From NCBI GenBank assembly GCA_949289565.1, contig CASEOO010000036.1:1-61971 (forward strand): a DNA stretch of 61,971 nt, read 5' to 3'. A model generated the notes under the pieces. That model was not told the origin of the DNA. It saw nothing but the letters and a program-made list of their open reading frames with translations, and searched no databases. The number at the start of each line of letters is the position of its first letter. Within the stretch, counting starts at the first letter, position 1. Positions 24,218 through 34,919 of the stretch are shown one piece after another. The stretch comes from an uncultured Bacteroidales bacterium (GTDB lineage: Bacteria; Bacteroidota; Bacteroidia; Bacteroidales; UBA932). A program made the position numbers and the translations under genes.

Positions 24218-24868
24218 CTATGCTTTGGAACAGTCTGTCCCGGTTTCATAAGATTTGCACCATCTGCTGATTTCGCACCCTTCGCATGAAGGCTTCCTGG
24301 CTGTGCATACATATCTGCCATGCAGAATCAGCCAGTGATGGGCCTTGGGCCTCATTTCCGGAGCTATAGAGCCTGTCAGGTCTTTTTCCACTGCTTCCAC
24401 TGTCTTGCCTTCTGACAGCCCCAAGCGCCGAGCCACCCTGAACACATGTGTGTCTACAGCTATTACAGGGCGGTTGTAGACGACAGACGCTATGACATTG
24501 GCCGTCTTGCGGCCAACTCCTGGAAGCTTGACCAGTTCTGACGGGTCGGAAGGCACTTCTCCGGAGAATTTGTCTATGAGCATCCTGGCCATCCCCACCA
24601 GATGACGGGCTTTGCTGTTCGGGAAAGTGATGGATTTTATGTTTTCAGCTACGTCTTCGATGTCTGCCGAGGCGAGGCTCTCAGGAGAAGGGTACTTTTT
24701 GAAAATCTCGGGCGTATGCATATTCACCCTCTTGTCAGTGCACTGTGCGGAAAGGATGACCGCTATCAGGAGATGGAAGACAGAATCGTAGTGAAGCTCT
24801 GTCTGCGCGTCCTGCATGTTCCGGGAGAACCAGTCCAGTATCCCTGTATATCTTTCTTCTGCAGTCAT
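24218..24868 (-). CDS. nth: Endonuclease III, DNA glycosylase/AP lyase
   Basis: 216 residues. Helix-hairpin-helix with the catalytic Lys 'VKLPGVGRKTANVIASVVY', the catalytic Asp in 'AVDTHVFRVARRLGL', and the C-terminal 4Fe-4S cluster as Cys-X6-Cys-X2-Cys-X5-Cys ('CTARKPSCEGCEISRWC'). Removes oxidised pyrimidines. The start overlaps the stop of the upstream ATPase gene (ATGA), indicating coupling. Confidence 0.95.
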   Translation of the reverse strand: MTAEERYTGILDWFSRNMQDAQTELHYDSVFHLLIAVILSAQCTDKRVNMHTPEIFKKYPSPESLASADIEDVAENIKSITFPNSKARHLVGMARMLIDKFSGEVPSDPSELVKLPGVGRKTANVIASVVYNRPVIAVDTHVFRVARRLGLSEGKTVEAVEKDLTGSIAPEMRPKAHHWLILHGRYVCTARKPSCEGCEISRWCKSYETGTDCSKA

Positions 24869-25683
24869 TGTATTTCATCTGTTTTTTCGTCCGCCTCCGG
24901 CGCAATATCCGTGTTCGTCTCGTCGTCCGTCATGTTTTCGTCCGCCTTCGGCGCAATATCCATGTCCGCCTCGTCCGCCGCCGTGTTTTCATTCGCCTCC
25001 GGCGCAATGATTTCGCGGCATTTTTCGTCCCGGCATTCGAATATGCGGCCTGGATATCTGTCAAAAATGGTGCGGTTGTGCGTGACCATCATCACGGCAG
25101 TGCCGCGCTCGCGGTTTATCCAAGTCAGGAGCTCCATGATTCCTTCAGCTGTTTCGCTGTCCAGATTTCCAGTAGGTTCATCTGCCAATATCACTTCAGG
25201 CTTGTTCAGCAGAGCCCTGGCTATGGCAACCCTCTGCTGCTCTCCACCTGATAGCTGGTGAGGCATCCTGTGCGATTTATGCGCCATGCCCACCGCTTTC
25301 AGCACTTCTGCGATTCTCTTTTCCATGTCCGCACTGTTTTTCCATCCTGTGGCCTTCAGCACGAACAGAAGATTCTCCTCTACGCTGCGGTCCATCAGCA
25401 GCTGGAAGTCCTGGAACACCACTCCCAATCTCCGTCTCAGAAAAGGTATCTCTTTCTCTTTTATATGCCTGAGGTCGAAGCCGCAAGCCTCGCCTTCTCC
25501 CTTTTTCAGCGGATTTTCAGCTATGACAGTCCTGATTATGGACGTTTTGCCTGTTCCTACCTTGCCTACTATATAAAGGAAATCCCCAGGGTATACGTCC
25601 ATGTCCAGTCCGTACAGGACGGTGTTTTCGCCTCCGCAGATGTCTGCGCCCCTGAAAGATATCACTGGTTTCCTGTCCTTCAT
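24865..25683 (-). CDS. ftsE: FtsE-like ABC ATPase with acidic repeat tail
   Basis: 272 residues from the ATG at 25683; a longer frame from 25773 crosses the promoter region. Walker A 'IVGKVGTGKTSIIRTV', Q-loop 'GVVFQDFQLLMDRSVEENL', signature 'HQLSGGEQQRVAIARALLNK', Walker B 'VILADEPTGNLD', H-loop 'MMVTHNRTIFDRYPGRI', all as in FtsE, which with FtsX controls septal murein hydrolases. No ftsX is adjacent; in this phylum ftsX is often elsewhere. Odd feature: after about residue 225 the protein ends in an acidic tail made of 17-residue repeats (IAPEANENTAADEADMD and a second, diverged copy, then a partial third). Confidence 0.85.
   Translation of the reverse strand: MKDRKPVISFRGADICGGENTVLYGLDMDVYPGDFLYIVGKVGTGKTSIIRTVIAENPLKKGEGEACGFDLRHIKEKEIPFLRRRLGVVFQDFQLLMDRSVEENLLFVLKATGWKNSADMEKRIAEVLKAVGMAHKSHRMPHQLSGGEQQRVAIARALLNKPEVILADEPTGNLDSETAEGIMELLTWINRERGTAVMMVTHNRTIFDRYPGRIFECRDEKCREIIAPEANENTAADEADMDIAPKADENMTDDETNTDIAPEADEKTDEIQ
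24884..25015. repeat. 51-bp tandem repeat in the ftsE-like 3' end
   Basis: Units begin at 24884, 24935 and 24986 (for example TTTTCGTCCGCC and TTTTCATTCGCC), exactly 51 bp apart, with the last unit incomplete. Because 51 is a multiple of three, copy-number change would keep the frame and alter only the length of the acidic tail. Confidence 0.8.
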
Positions 25684-25770
25684 GTGATTTACGAAATTAA
25701 TTCCGGTACAATGAATTCCGCTGAAATTGATTCTCCCGGATTCATGCCAATTATTTTGAGTACATTTTCG

Positions 25771-25799
25771 CAAATATAGGGAAAAAAAGCCTATTTTTG
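25771..25799. promoter_or_regulatory. Back-to-back -7 elements for the ftsE-like and TPR genes
   Basis: TATATTTG on the minus strand (25778-25771) points to the ftsE-like operon; TATTTTTG on the plus strand (25792-25799) points to the TPR gene at 25826. Only 13 bp separate them, so the two transcription units probably compete for polymerase. Confidence 0.55.
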
Positions 25800-25825
25800 T
25801 GCGAAAATATCATAAAGTGAGTCAG

Positions 25826-28800
25826 ATGAAAATAAAGATTGCCACGGCCGTCTGTCTGGTGTTCGCCGGGATATGTGCGTCGGCGCAGATACTTCCTTAC
25901 GGGAATCCGCAGGGTGACAGCGGCAGAGCATGGACACGTGAATACAGGCAGGCCCTGAAGCTGTTTGAGAACGGCATGTATGACAGGTCGATGCTTCTTT
26001 TCCAGGATATCGCCATGAGGACTGGTGATATGGATGCTTACGGATATTATGTGCTGAATGCCGTCAGCCTGCGTGTCCCTGGATATGAGAAGCTGATAGA
26101 GGAATTCATCGGGAGGTCCCAGTCTTCAGCGCTGATTCCGCAGATACGGTACAGGTATGCATTGAATTTATTCGATGACAAGGATTTCAAGGCGGCTTCA
26201 GAGCAGTTCGAACAGCTGTCACGCCATCAGCTGTACAGAAAGCAGGTTCCCGAATTCCAGTTCAAGCGTGCTTACTGTGATTTCGAGCTTCGCTACTTCG
26301 ACAGGGCGCTGCTCAGATTTACGGACCTGACCATGAGGGCGCATTCTGACTACACTGCTCCTGCACAGTATGCCGCAGGATATATCTGCTATGAGCAAGA
26401 AAAATTCGCTGACGCCGCCGGCTGGCTGGAAAAGGCTTCCAAGGACAGCCGTTTTACAGAGATTGCCTCATTTTATCTCGTGGAATGCCGTTTCATGCTG
26501 AAAGAATATGAGGCTGTAAGGAAGCACGGCCCGGAAATTCTCGAGAAAGTGTCGGATGACAAGAAGCCGTATATAGCAAGGTTCATTTCGGAGTCATGCC
26601 TTGTGCTGGGGGATACGCAGAACGCTAAAAAATATTTCGATTTGAGCCGCCAGTCCCTTTCTGCGCAGTCCCGTTCTGATTTTTTCTATGCAGGCTCTGT
26701 CCTGTATGCGGTGAAAGACTGGCAGGGAGCAGTCGACAATTTCCTGATGATGACGGACCGCTCGGATTCTCTGGGCCAGATAGCGAACTATCAGATGGGG
26801 TACAGCTATATCAAGACAGGGAACAAGGTCGCCGCGATGGGAGCATTCAAGGACGCATCGGGACCAGATTATGATCCGCATATAAAAGAAGATGCTTTTT
26901 TCAATTATGCGAAACTCGCTTTCGACCTGAATACAGATACATCGGTCTTCTATGATTATTTGAATAAATATTCAGACACAGGGAAACGTGAACTGATATA
27001 CAGCTATATAGCCATAGCCGCTCTTTACGGCAGGGATTATGCCGCCGCCATAGATGCCTATGACGAGATAGATGAGCTGGATCCGGGCATGAAGTCAAAT
27101 TATATGAAAGCGAACTATCTCCGTGCAAACCAGCTGATCAAGGCCGGTTCATGGCGGGCTGCTGTCGACTGTCTCCGCGCCGCCGGATATTATTCGGACA
27201 GGCGGACGTATTTCAACCAGATGTCCCGTTACTGGCTGGCAGAAGCTTATTACAGGTCCGGGCAGTTTGACAAATCTCTGGATGTGCTGATGGATTTGTA
27301 CAACACTTCAGCCCTGTACGGGAAGGAAGAGTCATCGTTGGTGCCGTTCAATATAGCCTGGTGCTATATGAAAAAGAATGACTATAATTACGCCGCTAAT
27401 TGGTTCAGTACATATCTGTCCGAGGCGCAGGTGTCTTTCAGAAAGGAAGCTTTGCTCCGTTATGGCGACTGCATGTTCATGCAGCAGAGGTATGCCGATG
27501 CTGTGAAAGCTTATGACGAGGTGCTCAAGGGCTGGTTCGATGTTGACGATATCTATCCTTACTACCAGGCTGCGGTTTCATATGGCCTGGCAGGGGACAA
27601 TTCCAAAAAGCTCAAGCTCCTGTCCAATGTCGAAAAGGCGGCTCCTGCATCCGCTTTTTATCCGGAGGCGATGTATGAGTTTGGACGCACTCTCGTTGCC
27701 GCCGGAAACACGGCCAAGGCCATTTCCTGTTTCAATGCCCTGTCGGGCAATGTCCGTGACAGCACTTTCATTGCCAGAGCCTATCTCGAGCTGGGCATGA
27801 TTTATAGAAACCGGTCTGAAAATGACAAGGCGTTAGGGTATTACAAGAAAGTCGTGGAAGATATGCCGCCTTCTGAGTATGCAGACGCGGCTCTCCTTGC
27901 CATAGAGTCCATTTACAAGACTTTGAATGCTCCGGAGGACTACCTTGCATATATCGAGAGCATCGGCAAATCTTCCCTCAAGACAGAGGATGAGAGAGAG
28001 ATGATGATATACAATGCCGCTGAACAGATTTTCCTCTCAGAAAACTATTCCAAGGCTATAGCGTCCCTCACTTCTTATCTGGAAAAGTATCCGTCGGGAA
28101 AAATGGTCACCAATGCCGAGTATTATCTCGGCGAATCATGCAGGCTGACATCTCAGCCTGAGGCTGCCTGTGACCATTATGAGAAGGTCATGTCTGCCGG
28201 AAAGGGACCGTTCCTGGAGCAGGCAGTCAAAAATTACGCTGACTTGTCATATTCCATGCAGAAATATCAGGAAGCTTTCGATGCATATGGAGAATTGTAT
28301 TCTTCCACTGTCGATGCCGGATACAGGACAGCTTCTCTCGTGGGACTGATGCGTTCCGCTTACCGCGCCAGGCTGTATGACGAGGCTGTGAAGTATTCTG
28401 AAATTGTGGCCAGGCAGGACTTTGCTGATGAAGCTCTGGTCCGCGAAGCCCGGTATGTGGATGCCAAATCGCTGCTGGCAACTTCGCACAGGGATGAAGC
28501 TTTCGCGGTCTTGGCTGAACTGGCAGAGGATCCAGCTTCAGATGAGGGGGCAGAAGCATCCTTCCTCATGATTCAGGACAGCTATGACAGGGGTGTGTTT
28601 TCGGAAGTGGAAAACAGGGTTTACAGTTTCTCTGAATCCGGCACCGGCCAGAATTACTGGCTGGCCAAGTCTTTCATAGTCCTCGGCGATGCTTTCGTGG
28701 AAATGGACGACCTGGAGCAGGCCAAGGCAACATTTGAAAGCGTTGCCCAGGGATATACTCCGGAGTCGGAGGATGATGATGTCCTGCCAGGAGTCCAGAT

Positions 28801-28849
28801 GAGGCTGGAAAAACTCCAGGAACTCATGCAGACGGGAAGCATAAAGTGA
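25826..28849 (+). CDS. Large tetratricopeptide-repeat protein, exported
   Basis: 1007 residues. The ATG at 25826 starts the signal MKIKIATAVCLVFAGICASA; a GTG at 25799 lies on the promoter. The rest is nearly all TPR-like helix pairs: 'AASEQFEQLSRHQLYRKQ', 'AQYAAGYICYEQEKFADAAG', 'IANYQMGYSYIKTGNKVAAM', 'FNIAWCYMKKNDYNYAANWF', 'GYYKKVVEDMPPSEYADAAL', 'NAEYYLGESCRLTSQPEAAC', 'KSFIVLGDAFVEMDDLEQAK'. It is probably a periplasmic scaffold. A beta-barrel gene follows 57 bp later, and the pair looks like a periplasm-outer membrane assembly; the function is unknown. Confidence 0.82.
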   Translation: MKIKIATAVCLVFAGICASAQILPYGNPQGDSGRAWTREYRQALKLFENGMYDRSMLLFQDIAMRTGDMDAYGYYVLNAVSLRVPGYEKLIEEFIGRSQSSALIPQIRYRYALNLFDDKDFKAASEQFEQLSRHQLYRKQVPEFQFKRAYCDFELRYFDRALLRFTDLTMRAHSDYTAPAQYAAGYICYEQEKFADAAGWLEKASKDSRFTEIASFYLVECRFMLKEYEAVRKHGPEILEKVSDDKKPYIARFISESCLVLGDTQNAKKYFDLSRQSLSAQSRSDFFYAGSVLYAVKDWQGAVDNFLMMTDRSDSLGQIANYQMGYSYIKTGNKVAAMGAFKDASGPDYDPHIKEDAFFNYAKLAFDLNTDTSVFYDYLNKYSDTGKRELIYSYIAIAALYGRDYAAAIDAYDEIDELDPGMKSNYMKANYLRANQLIKAGSWRAAVDCLRAAGYYSDRRTYFNQMSRYWLAEAYYRSGQFDKSLDVLMDLYNTSALYGKEESSLVPFNIAWCYMKKNDYNYAANWFSTYLSEAQVSFRKEALLRYGDCMFMQQRYADAVKAYDEVLKGWFDVDDIYPYYQAAVSYGLAGDNSKKLKLLSNVEKAAPASAFYPEAMYEFGRTLVAAGNTAKAISCFNALSGNVRDSTFIARAYLELGMIYRNRSENDKALGYYKKVVEDMPPSEYADAALLAIESIYKTLNAPEDYLAYIESIGKSSLKTEDEREMMIYNAAEQIFLSENYSKAIASLTSYLEKYPSGKMVTNAEYYLGESCRLTSQPEAACDHYEKVMSAGKGPFLEQAVKNYADLSYSMQKYQEAFDAYGELYSSTVDAGYRTASLVGLMRSAYRARLYDEAVKYSEIVARQDFADEALVREARYVDAKSLLATSHRDEAFAVLAELAEDPASDEGAEASFLMIQDSYDRGVFSEVENRVYSFSESGTGQNYWLAKSFIVLGDAFVEMDDLEQAKATFESVAQGYTPESEDDDVLPGVQMRLEKLQELMQTGSIK

Positions 28850-28906
28850 CAGCATCGGCTCGTGCCATGAAATCAGAAAGAGAATCAAAACAGACAAGAA
28901 AATTAC

Positions 28907-30664
28907 ATGAAAGTATCCAGAATATATTTTACAGTTTCGCTGCTTCTCCTGTGCATTTCTGCGGCAGGGCAGGATTTGAATCCTACTGTTGAGGTGTCCA
29001 GACAATACCGGGGCACCATGATGGACCTGGACAAGCCGTCCGTGGAGATGGCTGTCCCGGACAGTGTCACCAAGTTCAATCTACAGTTCGACTATTCTGT
29101 ATTTGACAGCCCGTTCAAAGGAGCATATGAATTCAGGCCGTTCCTGATGGACATGGACATAGCTCCGTCGTTGCCGGGGGAGAGGTCCCTGTATTTGCGC
29201 GCCGGAGCGGGATATACCCTGCATCCGACATTGGATTTCGTCTGGTCGCCTGTGAGGAAAGAAAAATTCCGGCTTTCCCTTTATGGAGTGCACCGTTCGT
29301 ATATCGGAAGCTACAGGTCTCTTGGAGTGGACGGGCAGATGCCTCGGGCATCTATTGTTCCGGACGGAACACGTTTCTCCGGCCATGATTTGCTTACAGA
29401 GGCCGGTGTGGATGGCTCGTTCGACTGGAAGACCGGAGTATTGTCTTTCAGAGCCGGCTATTATGGAACGGCACTGAAGGACACAGTGGTTTCCAAGGCG
29501 TATGACGGGCTGGATGTAAAGTTCGGCATTGCTTCCAAGCAGAGGCTGGAATCCCACCTGGTATATTCGTTGAACGTGGCTTACCGTTTTGCTGAAGAGA
29601 AGTCAGAATGCCTGTGGGTGTCTGGCAGAAGCTATCTTTCAGAGCACAATCTCGATGTGGATGCATCTCTCGGCGGGACTTTCAGGTCCGGACATTCTGT
29701 CCTGGCCGATTTTTCAGTGGATTATGCCTCATATGGAGGGCATGTTTTCGGCTCTGATGCAGGGAGTGTTTCAGTGACTCCGCATTATGTTTTTTCGAAC
29801 AGCCGATGGAATCTGGATTTGGGAGTGAAGCTGGCTTTTCTGTTCAGGAACAACCGTGCTGATGCTGTCATTCCGATGAATATGTCCAAGGGACAGGCAG
29901 TTTATCCGGATGTCAGGATCAGCTGGTCGGCAATAAGGAAATACATGGATGTCTATTTGACTGCAGGAGGCGGGCCTGACATCAACCGTTATTCTTCGCT
30001 GGCAGATGCTGACAGACATATTTTCATGTTCTATAATCATGCCGGCGAAGGCCCGCTGCTGGACAATACAGTGGAGCGTGTCTCGGCTTCGTTAGGTCTT
30101 AAAGGAAATATCGCATCGCGCCTGAGTTATGACCTGAGTGCTGGTTACAGGAATTTCAGCAACGCTCCTGCGCATTCCGTATCCGCTGTTGATGGCGGAG
30201 GCGATATGCCGCATCTGGCTCCAGGGCTGATATATATTCCATATCAGATGTTTTATGCCAGGCTGGATATGGCATGGAAGTCTCAGGATTTCCGTCTGGG
30301 AGGCTGGGTGCAGTACCAGGCTTCTGATGTGGCGAAGAGAAGCGCTTTTGCATTCACTCCTTCAGCATTTACAGGATATGCAAGTGCGCAGTACAATTGG
30401 AAAGAGCGTATTTTCGTGGGGGTCGACTGCGGCTTCGCCACTTCCAGGCAAGGAGATCTCAGGACATCTTCCGGCATTTCTGCGGGTACGAGGCTTGAAG
30501 TTCCCGGATATGCAGATCTCGGAGCTTCATTTGAATATGCGTTCACACGCAAGTTCTCCCTGTGGCTCCGTGGCGGGAATCTCCTGAACTCTGTCATCCA
30601 GTATACACCTCTTTATTCGCAGAGCGGGATATATTTTACAGCGGGAATTTGCTTGAATTTGTGA
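28907..30664 (+). CDS. Outer-membrane beta-barrel protein of unknown function
   Basis: 585 residues with signal MKVSRIYFTVSLLLLCISAA. After a short leader with 'LNPTVEVSRQYRG' it is a series of amphipathic strands ('LYLRAGAGYTLHPTLDFVW', 'LSFRAGYYGTALKD', 'ARLDMAWKSQDFRLGGWVQY', 'TRKFSLWLRGGNLLNSV') and ends in 'YFTAGICLNL'. The C-terminal half resembles TonB-receptor barrels, but no plug domain is present. It follows the TPR gene, with which it likely works, and precedes gyrB. Confidence 0.75.
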   Translation: MKVSRIYFTVSLLLLCISAAGQDLNPTVEVSRQYRGTMMDLDKPSVEMAVPDSVTKFNLQFDYSVFDSPFKGAYEFRPFLMDMDIAPSLPGERSLYLRAGAGYTLHPTLDFVWSPVRKEKFRLSLYGVHRSYIGSYRSLGVDGQMPRASIVPDGTRFSGHDLLTEAGVDGSFDWKTGVLSFRAGYYGTALKDTVVSKAYDGLDVKFGIASKQRLESHLVYSLNVAYRFAEEKSECLWVSGRSYLSEHNLDVDASLGGTFRSGHSVLADFSVDYASYGGHVFGSDAGSVSVTPHYVFSNSRWNLDLGVKLAFLFRNNRADAVIPMNMSKGQAVYPDVRISWSAIRKYMDVYLTAGGGPDINRYSSLADADRHIFMFYNHAGEGPLLDNTVERVSASLGLKGNIASRLSYDLSAGYRNFSNAPAHSVSAVDGGGDMPHLAPGLIYIPYQMFYARLDMAWKSQDFRLGGWVQYQASDVAKRSAFAFTPSAFTGYASAQYNWKERIFVGVDCGFATSRQGDLRTSSGISAGTRLEVPGYADLGASFEYAFTRKFSLWLRGGNLLNSVIQYTPLYSQSGIYFTAGICLNL

Positions 30665-30673
30665 TAAAATTGT

Positions 30674-30681
30674 TAAATTTG
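30674..30681 (+). promoter_or_regulatory. -7 element for gyrB
   Basis: TAAATTTG, 57 bp before gyrB, with CTTG at 30652-30655 at 18-nt spacing as a weak -33. Confidence 0.5.
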
Positions 30682-30734
30682 TCCGTTTATATTCAGAGCC
30701 GGAATTGTACCGGGCTGAAACTAATTTGTTCTGA

Positions 30735-32717
<1,983 letters not shown>

Positions 32718-32799
32718 CCAGTCTGGAACAAGTTCCGCTGCAGGAGAAAATATTTAACCGGAAATTTGAACAGTATTAAAATCTAAATTATTGGAAATT

Positions 32800-34059
32800 A
32801 TGGATATATTTGACAGAATCGCCAGAGACTCAGGTGGTCCTCTCGGCCAGTACAGACAGAAGGCTTTTGGATATTATATGTATCCGAAACTAGAAGGAGA
32901 GCTCGGCCCTCACATGAAATTCCGTGGAAAGGATGTACTCTGCTGGAGCCTGAACAACTATCTGGGGCTGGCAAACCATCCTGAAGTGAGGAAGACTGAT
33001 GCCGAGGCCGCCGCTAAATGGGGCCTTGCATATCCGATGGGAAGCCGCATGATGTCAGGACATACTTCGCTTCATGAGCAGTTCGAGAGGGAGCTTGCTG
33101 AATTCGAGAAGAAAGAAGATGCCTTCCTTTTCAATTTCGGCTACCAGGGAATTATTTCCACTATTGACGCCCTTATGGACAGGCACGATATCATCGTTTA
33201 CGACTCTGAAGCGCATGCATGCCTTATTGACGGCGCCCGCCTGCACATGGGCAAGAGGATGACTTACCGTCACAACGATATAGAGAGCTGCGAAGCTACG
33301 CTGAAGAGAGCTTCAAAACTCTGCGAAGAGACAGGCGGCGGAATACTCCTTATTACAGAAGGTGTGTACGGAATGACCGGCGCGCTTGGCAACCTCGACC
33401 AGATAGTGGCTCTCAAGAAGAAATACAATTTCAGGATTCTAATCGACGATGCCCATGGCTTCGGCGTGATGGGAGAGCATGGCCGCGGTACATCCGAGCA
33501 TTTCGGTGTCATGGATGAAGTGGACCTCTATATCGGAGCATATGCCAAATCCATGGCAAGTATCGGAGGCTTCGTGGCAGGGCCTAAGGTCATCATTGAC
33601 TACCTCAGGTACAACCTCCGTTCTCAGATTTATGCGAAGTCGCTTCCTATGGCTTTCGTGGAAGGCGGTCTCAAGAGGCTGTCCATCATCCGCAGCGAGG
33701 AAGGCGATGAACTGAGAAAGAAACTTTTCAAGGTGACTCGCAAACTTCAGAACGGATTCCGCGAGCTCGGGTTCGATATAGGGCCGGCAGAGGCTTGCGT
33801 CACCCCTGTCGCTATCAAAGGCGGTGTAGGCCAGGCTACAAAGATGGCCGTGGATCTCAGGGAAAATTATGGAATATTCTGCTCTATCGTAGTATATCCT
33901 GTCATCCCTAAAGGAATGATTATTTTCAGGGTCATCCCTACGGCGGCGCATTCTATGGAAGATGTGGACTACACACTCAAGACTTTTGCCGAGATCAGGG
34001 CGAAGCTCGAGAGGGGAGAGTATGATGGAGACGAAATTGTCGACATGGCTATTCATTAA
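32800..34059 (+). CDS. spt: Serine palmitoyltransferase
   Basis: 419 residues of the PLP-dependent alpha-oxoamine synthase family. Landmarks: 'VLCWSLNNYLGLANHPEV', 'PMGSRMMSGHTSLHEQFE', 'FNFGYQGIISTIDALM', 'RILIDDAHGFGVMGEHGRG' and the PLP-lysine loop 'GAYAKSMASIGGFVAGP'. The 'MDIFDRIARDSG...LGQYRQKA' start and the YAKSMAS loop are those of Bacteroidota serine palmitoyltransferases (BT_0870 / PG1780 type), which condense serine with a long acyl-CoA to 3-ketosphinganine. The glycine C-acetyltransferase alternative is less likely because this clade has the longer N-terminus. The ATG at 32800 is preferred over a TTG at 32791. The stop overlaps the next possible start. Confidence 0.88.
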   Translation: MDIFDRIARDSGGPLGQYRQKAFGYYMYPKLEGELGPHMKFRGKDVLCWSLNNYLGLANHPEVRKTDAEAAAKWGLAYPMGSRMMSGHTSLHEQFERELAEFEKKEDAFLFNFGYQGIISTIDALMDRHDIIVYDSEAHACLIDGARLHMGKRMTYRHNDIESCEATLKRASKLCEETGGGILLITEGVYGMTGALGNLDQIVALKKKYNFRILIDDAHGFGVMGEHGRGTSEHFGVMDEVDLYIGAYAKSMASIGGFVAGPKVIIDYLRYNLRSQIYAKSLPMAFVEGGLKRLSIIRSEEGDELRKKLFKVTRKLQNGFRELGFDIGPAEACVTPVAIKGGVGQATKMAVDLRENYGIFCSIVVYPVIPKGMIIFRVIPTAAHSMEDVDYTLKTFAEIRAKLERGEYDGDEIVDMAIH

Positions 34060-34088
34060 TGTTTTTCCGCTTTTCACAGATTTTCGGA

Positions 34089-34910
34089 ATGAACAGAAAA
34101 TTTTTTAAAGACAAAGTCATGATTATCACAGGAGCCAGCTCAGGAATTGGGTTGGCTTCTGCCAAATTATTCGCCTCCTGCGGGGCGAAGCTGGCATTGG
34201 CCGCCAGGTCGGCCGGCAAACTGGAAGAAATAGCTGCAGAATTGTCGAAAGAGACTGAAGTGCTGTGCGTGAAGACTGATGTGTCAGTCGAAGAGGATTG
34301 CCGCTCTCTGGTGGAGAAGACGGTGGAGAAGTTCGGAAGGATAGACATTCTGGTGAACAATGCTGGCCTGTCCATGCGGGCCATGTTCCGCGACCTGGAT
34401 TTGTCCGTGCTCAAGACGCTGATGGATGTGAATTACTGGGGCACTGTATATTGCACGAAGTACGCTCTGCCTTATCTTCTTGAGACTAAAGGCTCTGTGG
34501 TAGGAGTGATTTCCATAGCAGGGTATTCAGGACTTCCGGGCCGGACTGGCTATTCTTCATCCAAGTATGCCATAAGGGGCTTTCTTGACACCTTGAGAAT
34601 AGAGCATCTGTACGACGGGCTTCATGTCATGGTTTTCGCTCCAGGGTTCACTGCATCCAATGTCAGGAACGCCGCCCTCACTGCGGACGGGACAGCCCAG
34701 GGAAAGACGCCTCGTGACGAAGGCAAGATGATGAGTGCCGAAAAGGTGGCTGAATACTTGGCTAAAGGCCTGATCCGCAGAAAGTCTCACATGATACTGA
34801 CTGCTATCGGAAAACTTACTGTATTTATGCATAACCTATGGCCATCCCTCACAGACCGGCTGGAGTTCAGCTATATGGCCAAGGAACCGGACAGCCCGTT
34901 CCACAAATGA
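34089..34910 (+). CDS. Short-chain dehydrogenase, candidate 3-ketosphinganine reductase
   Basis: 273 residues from the ATG at 34089, which puts the Rossmann strand at the N-terminus as in most SDRs; an ATG at 34059 (TAATG overlap with the spt stop) would add ten residues and is a real alternative. Cofactor motif 'MIITGASSGIGLASAKLF', 'DILVNNAGLSMRAM', catalytic Ser in 'GVISIAGYSGLPG' and Tyr-x3-Lys in 'GYSSSKYAIRGFLD'. Directly behind serine palmitoyltransferase, so it probably reduces 3-ketosphinganine to dihydrosphingosine (inference from linkage; SDRs are numerous). Confidence 0.8.
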   Translation: MNRKFFKDKVMIITGASSGIGLASAKLFASCGAKLALAARSAGKLEEIAAELSKETEVLCVKTDVSVEEDCRSLVEKTVEKFGRIDILVNNAGLSMRAMFRDLDLSVLKTLMDVNYWGTVYCTKYALPYLLETKGSVVGVISIAGYSGLPGRTGYSSSKYAIRGFLDTLRIEHLYDGLHVMVFAPGFTASNVRNAALTADGTAQGKTPRDEGKMMSAEKVAEYLAKGLIRRKSHMILTAIGKLTVFMHNLWPSLTDRLEFSYMAKEPDSPFHK

Positions 34911-34919
34911 CGCCTTGAA

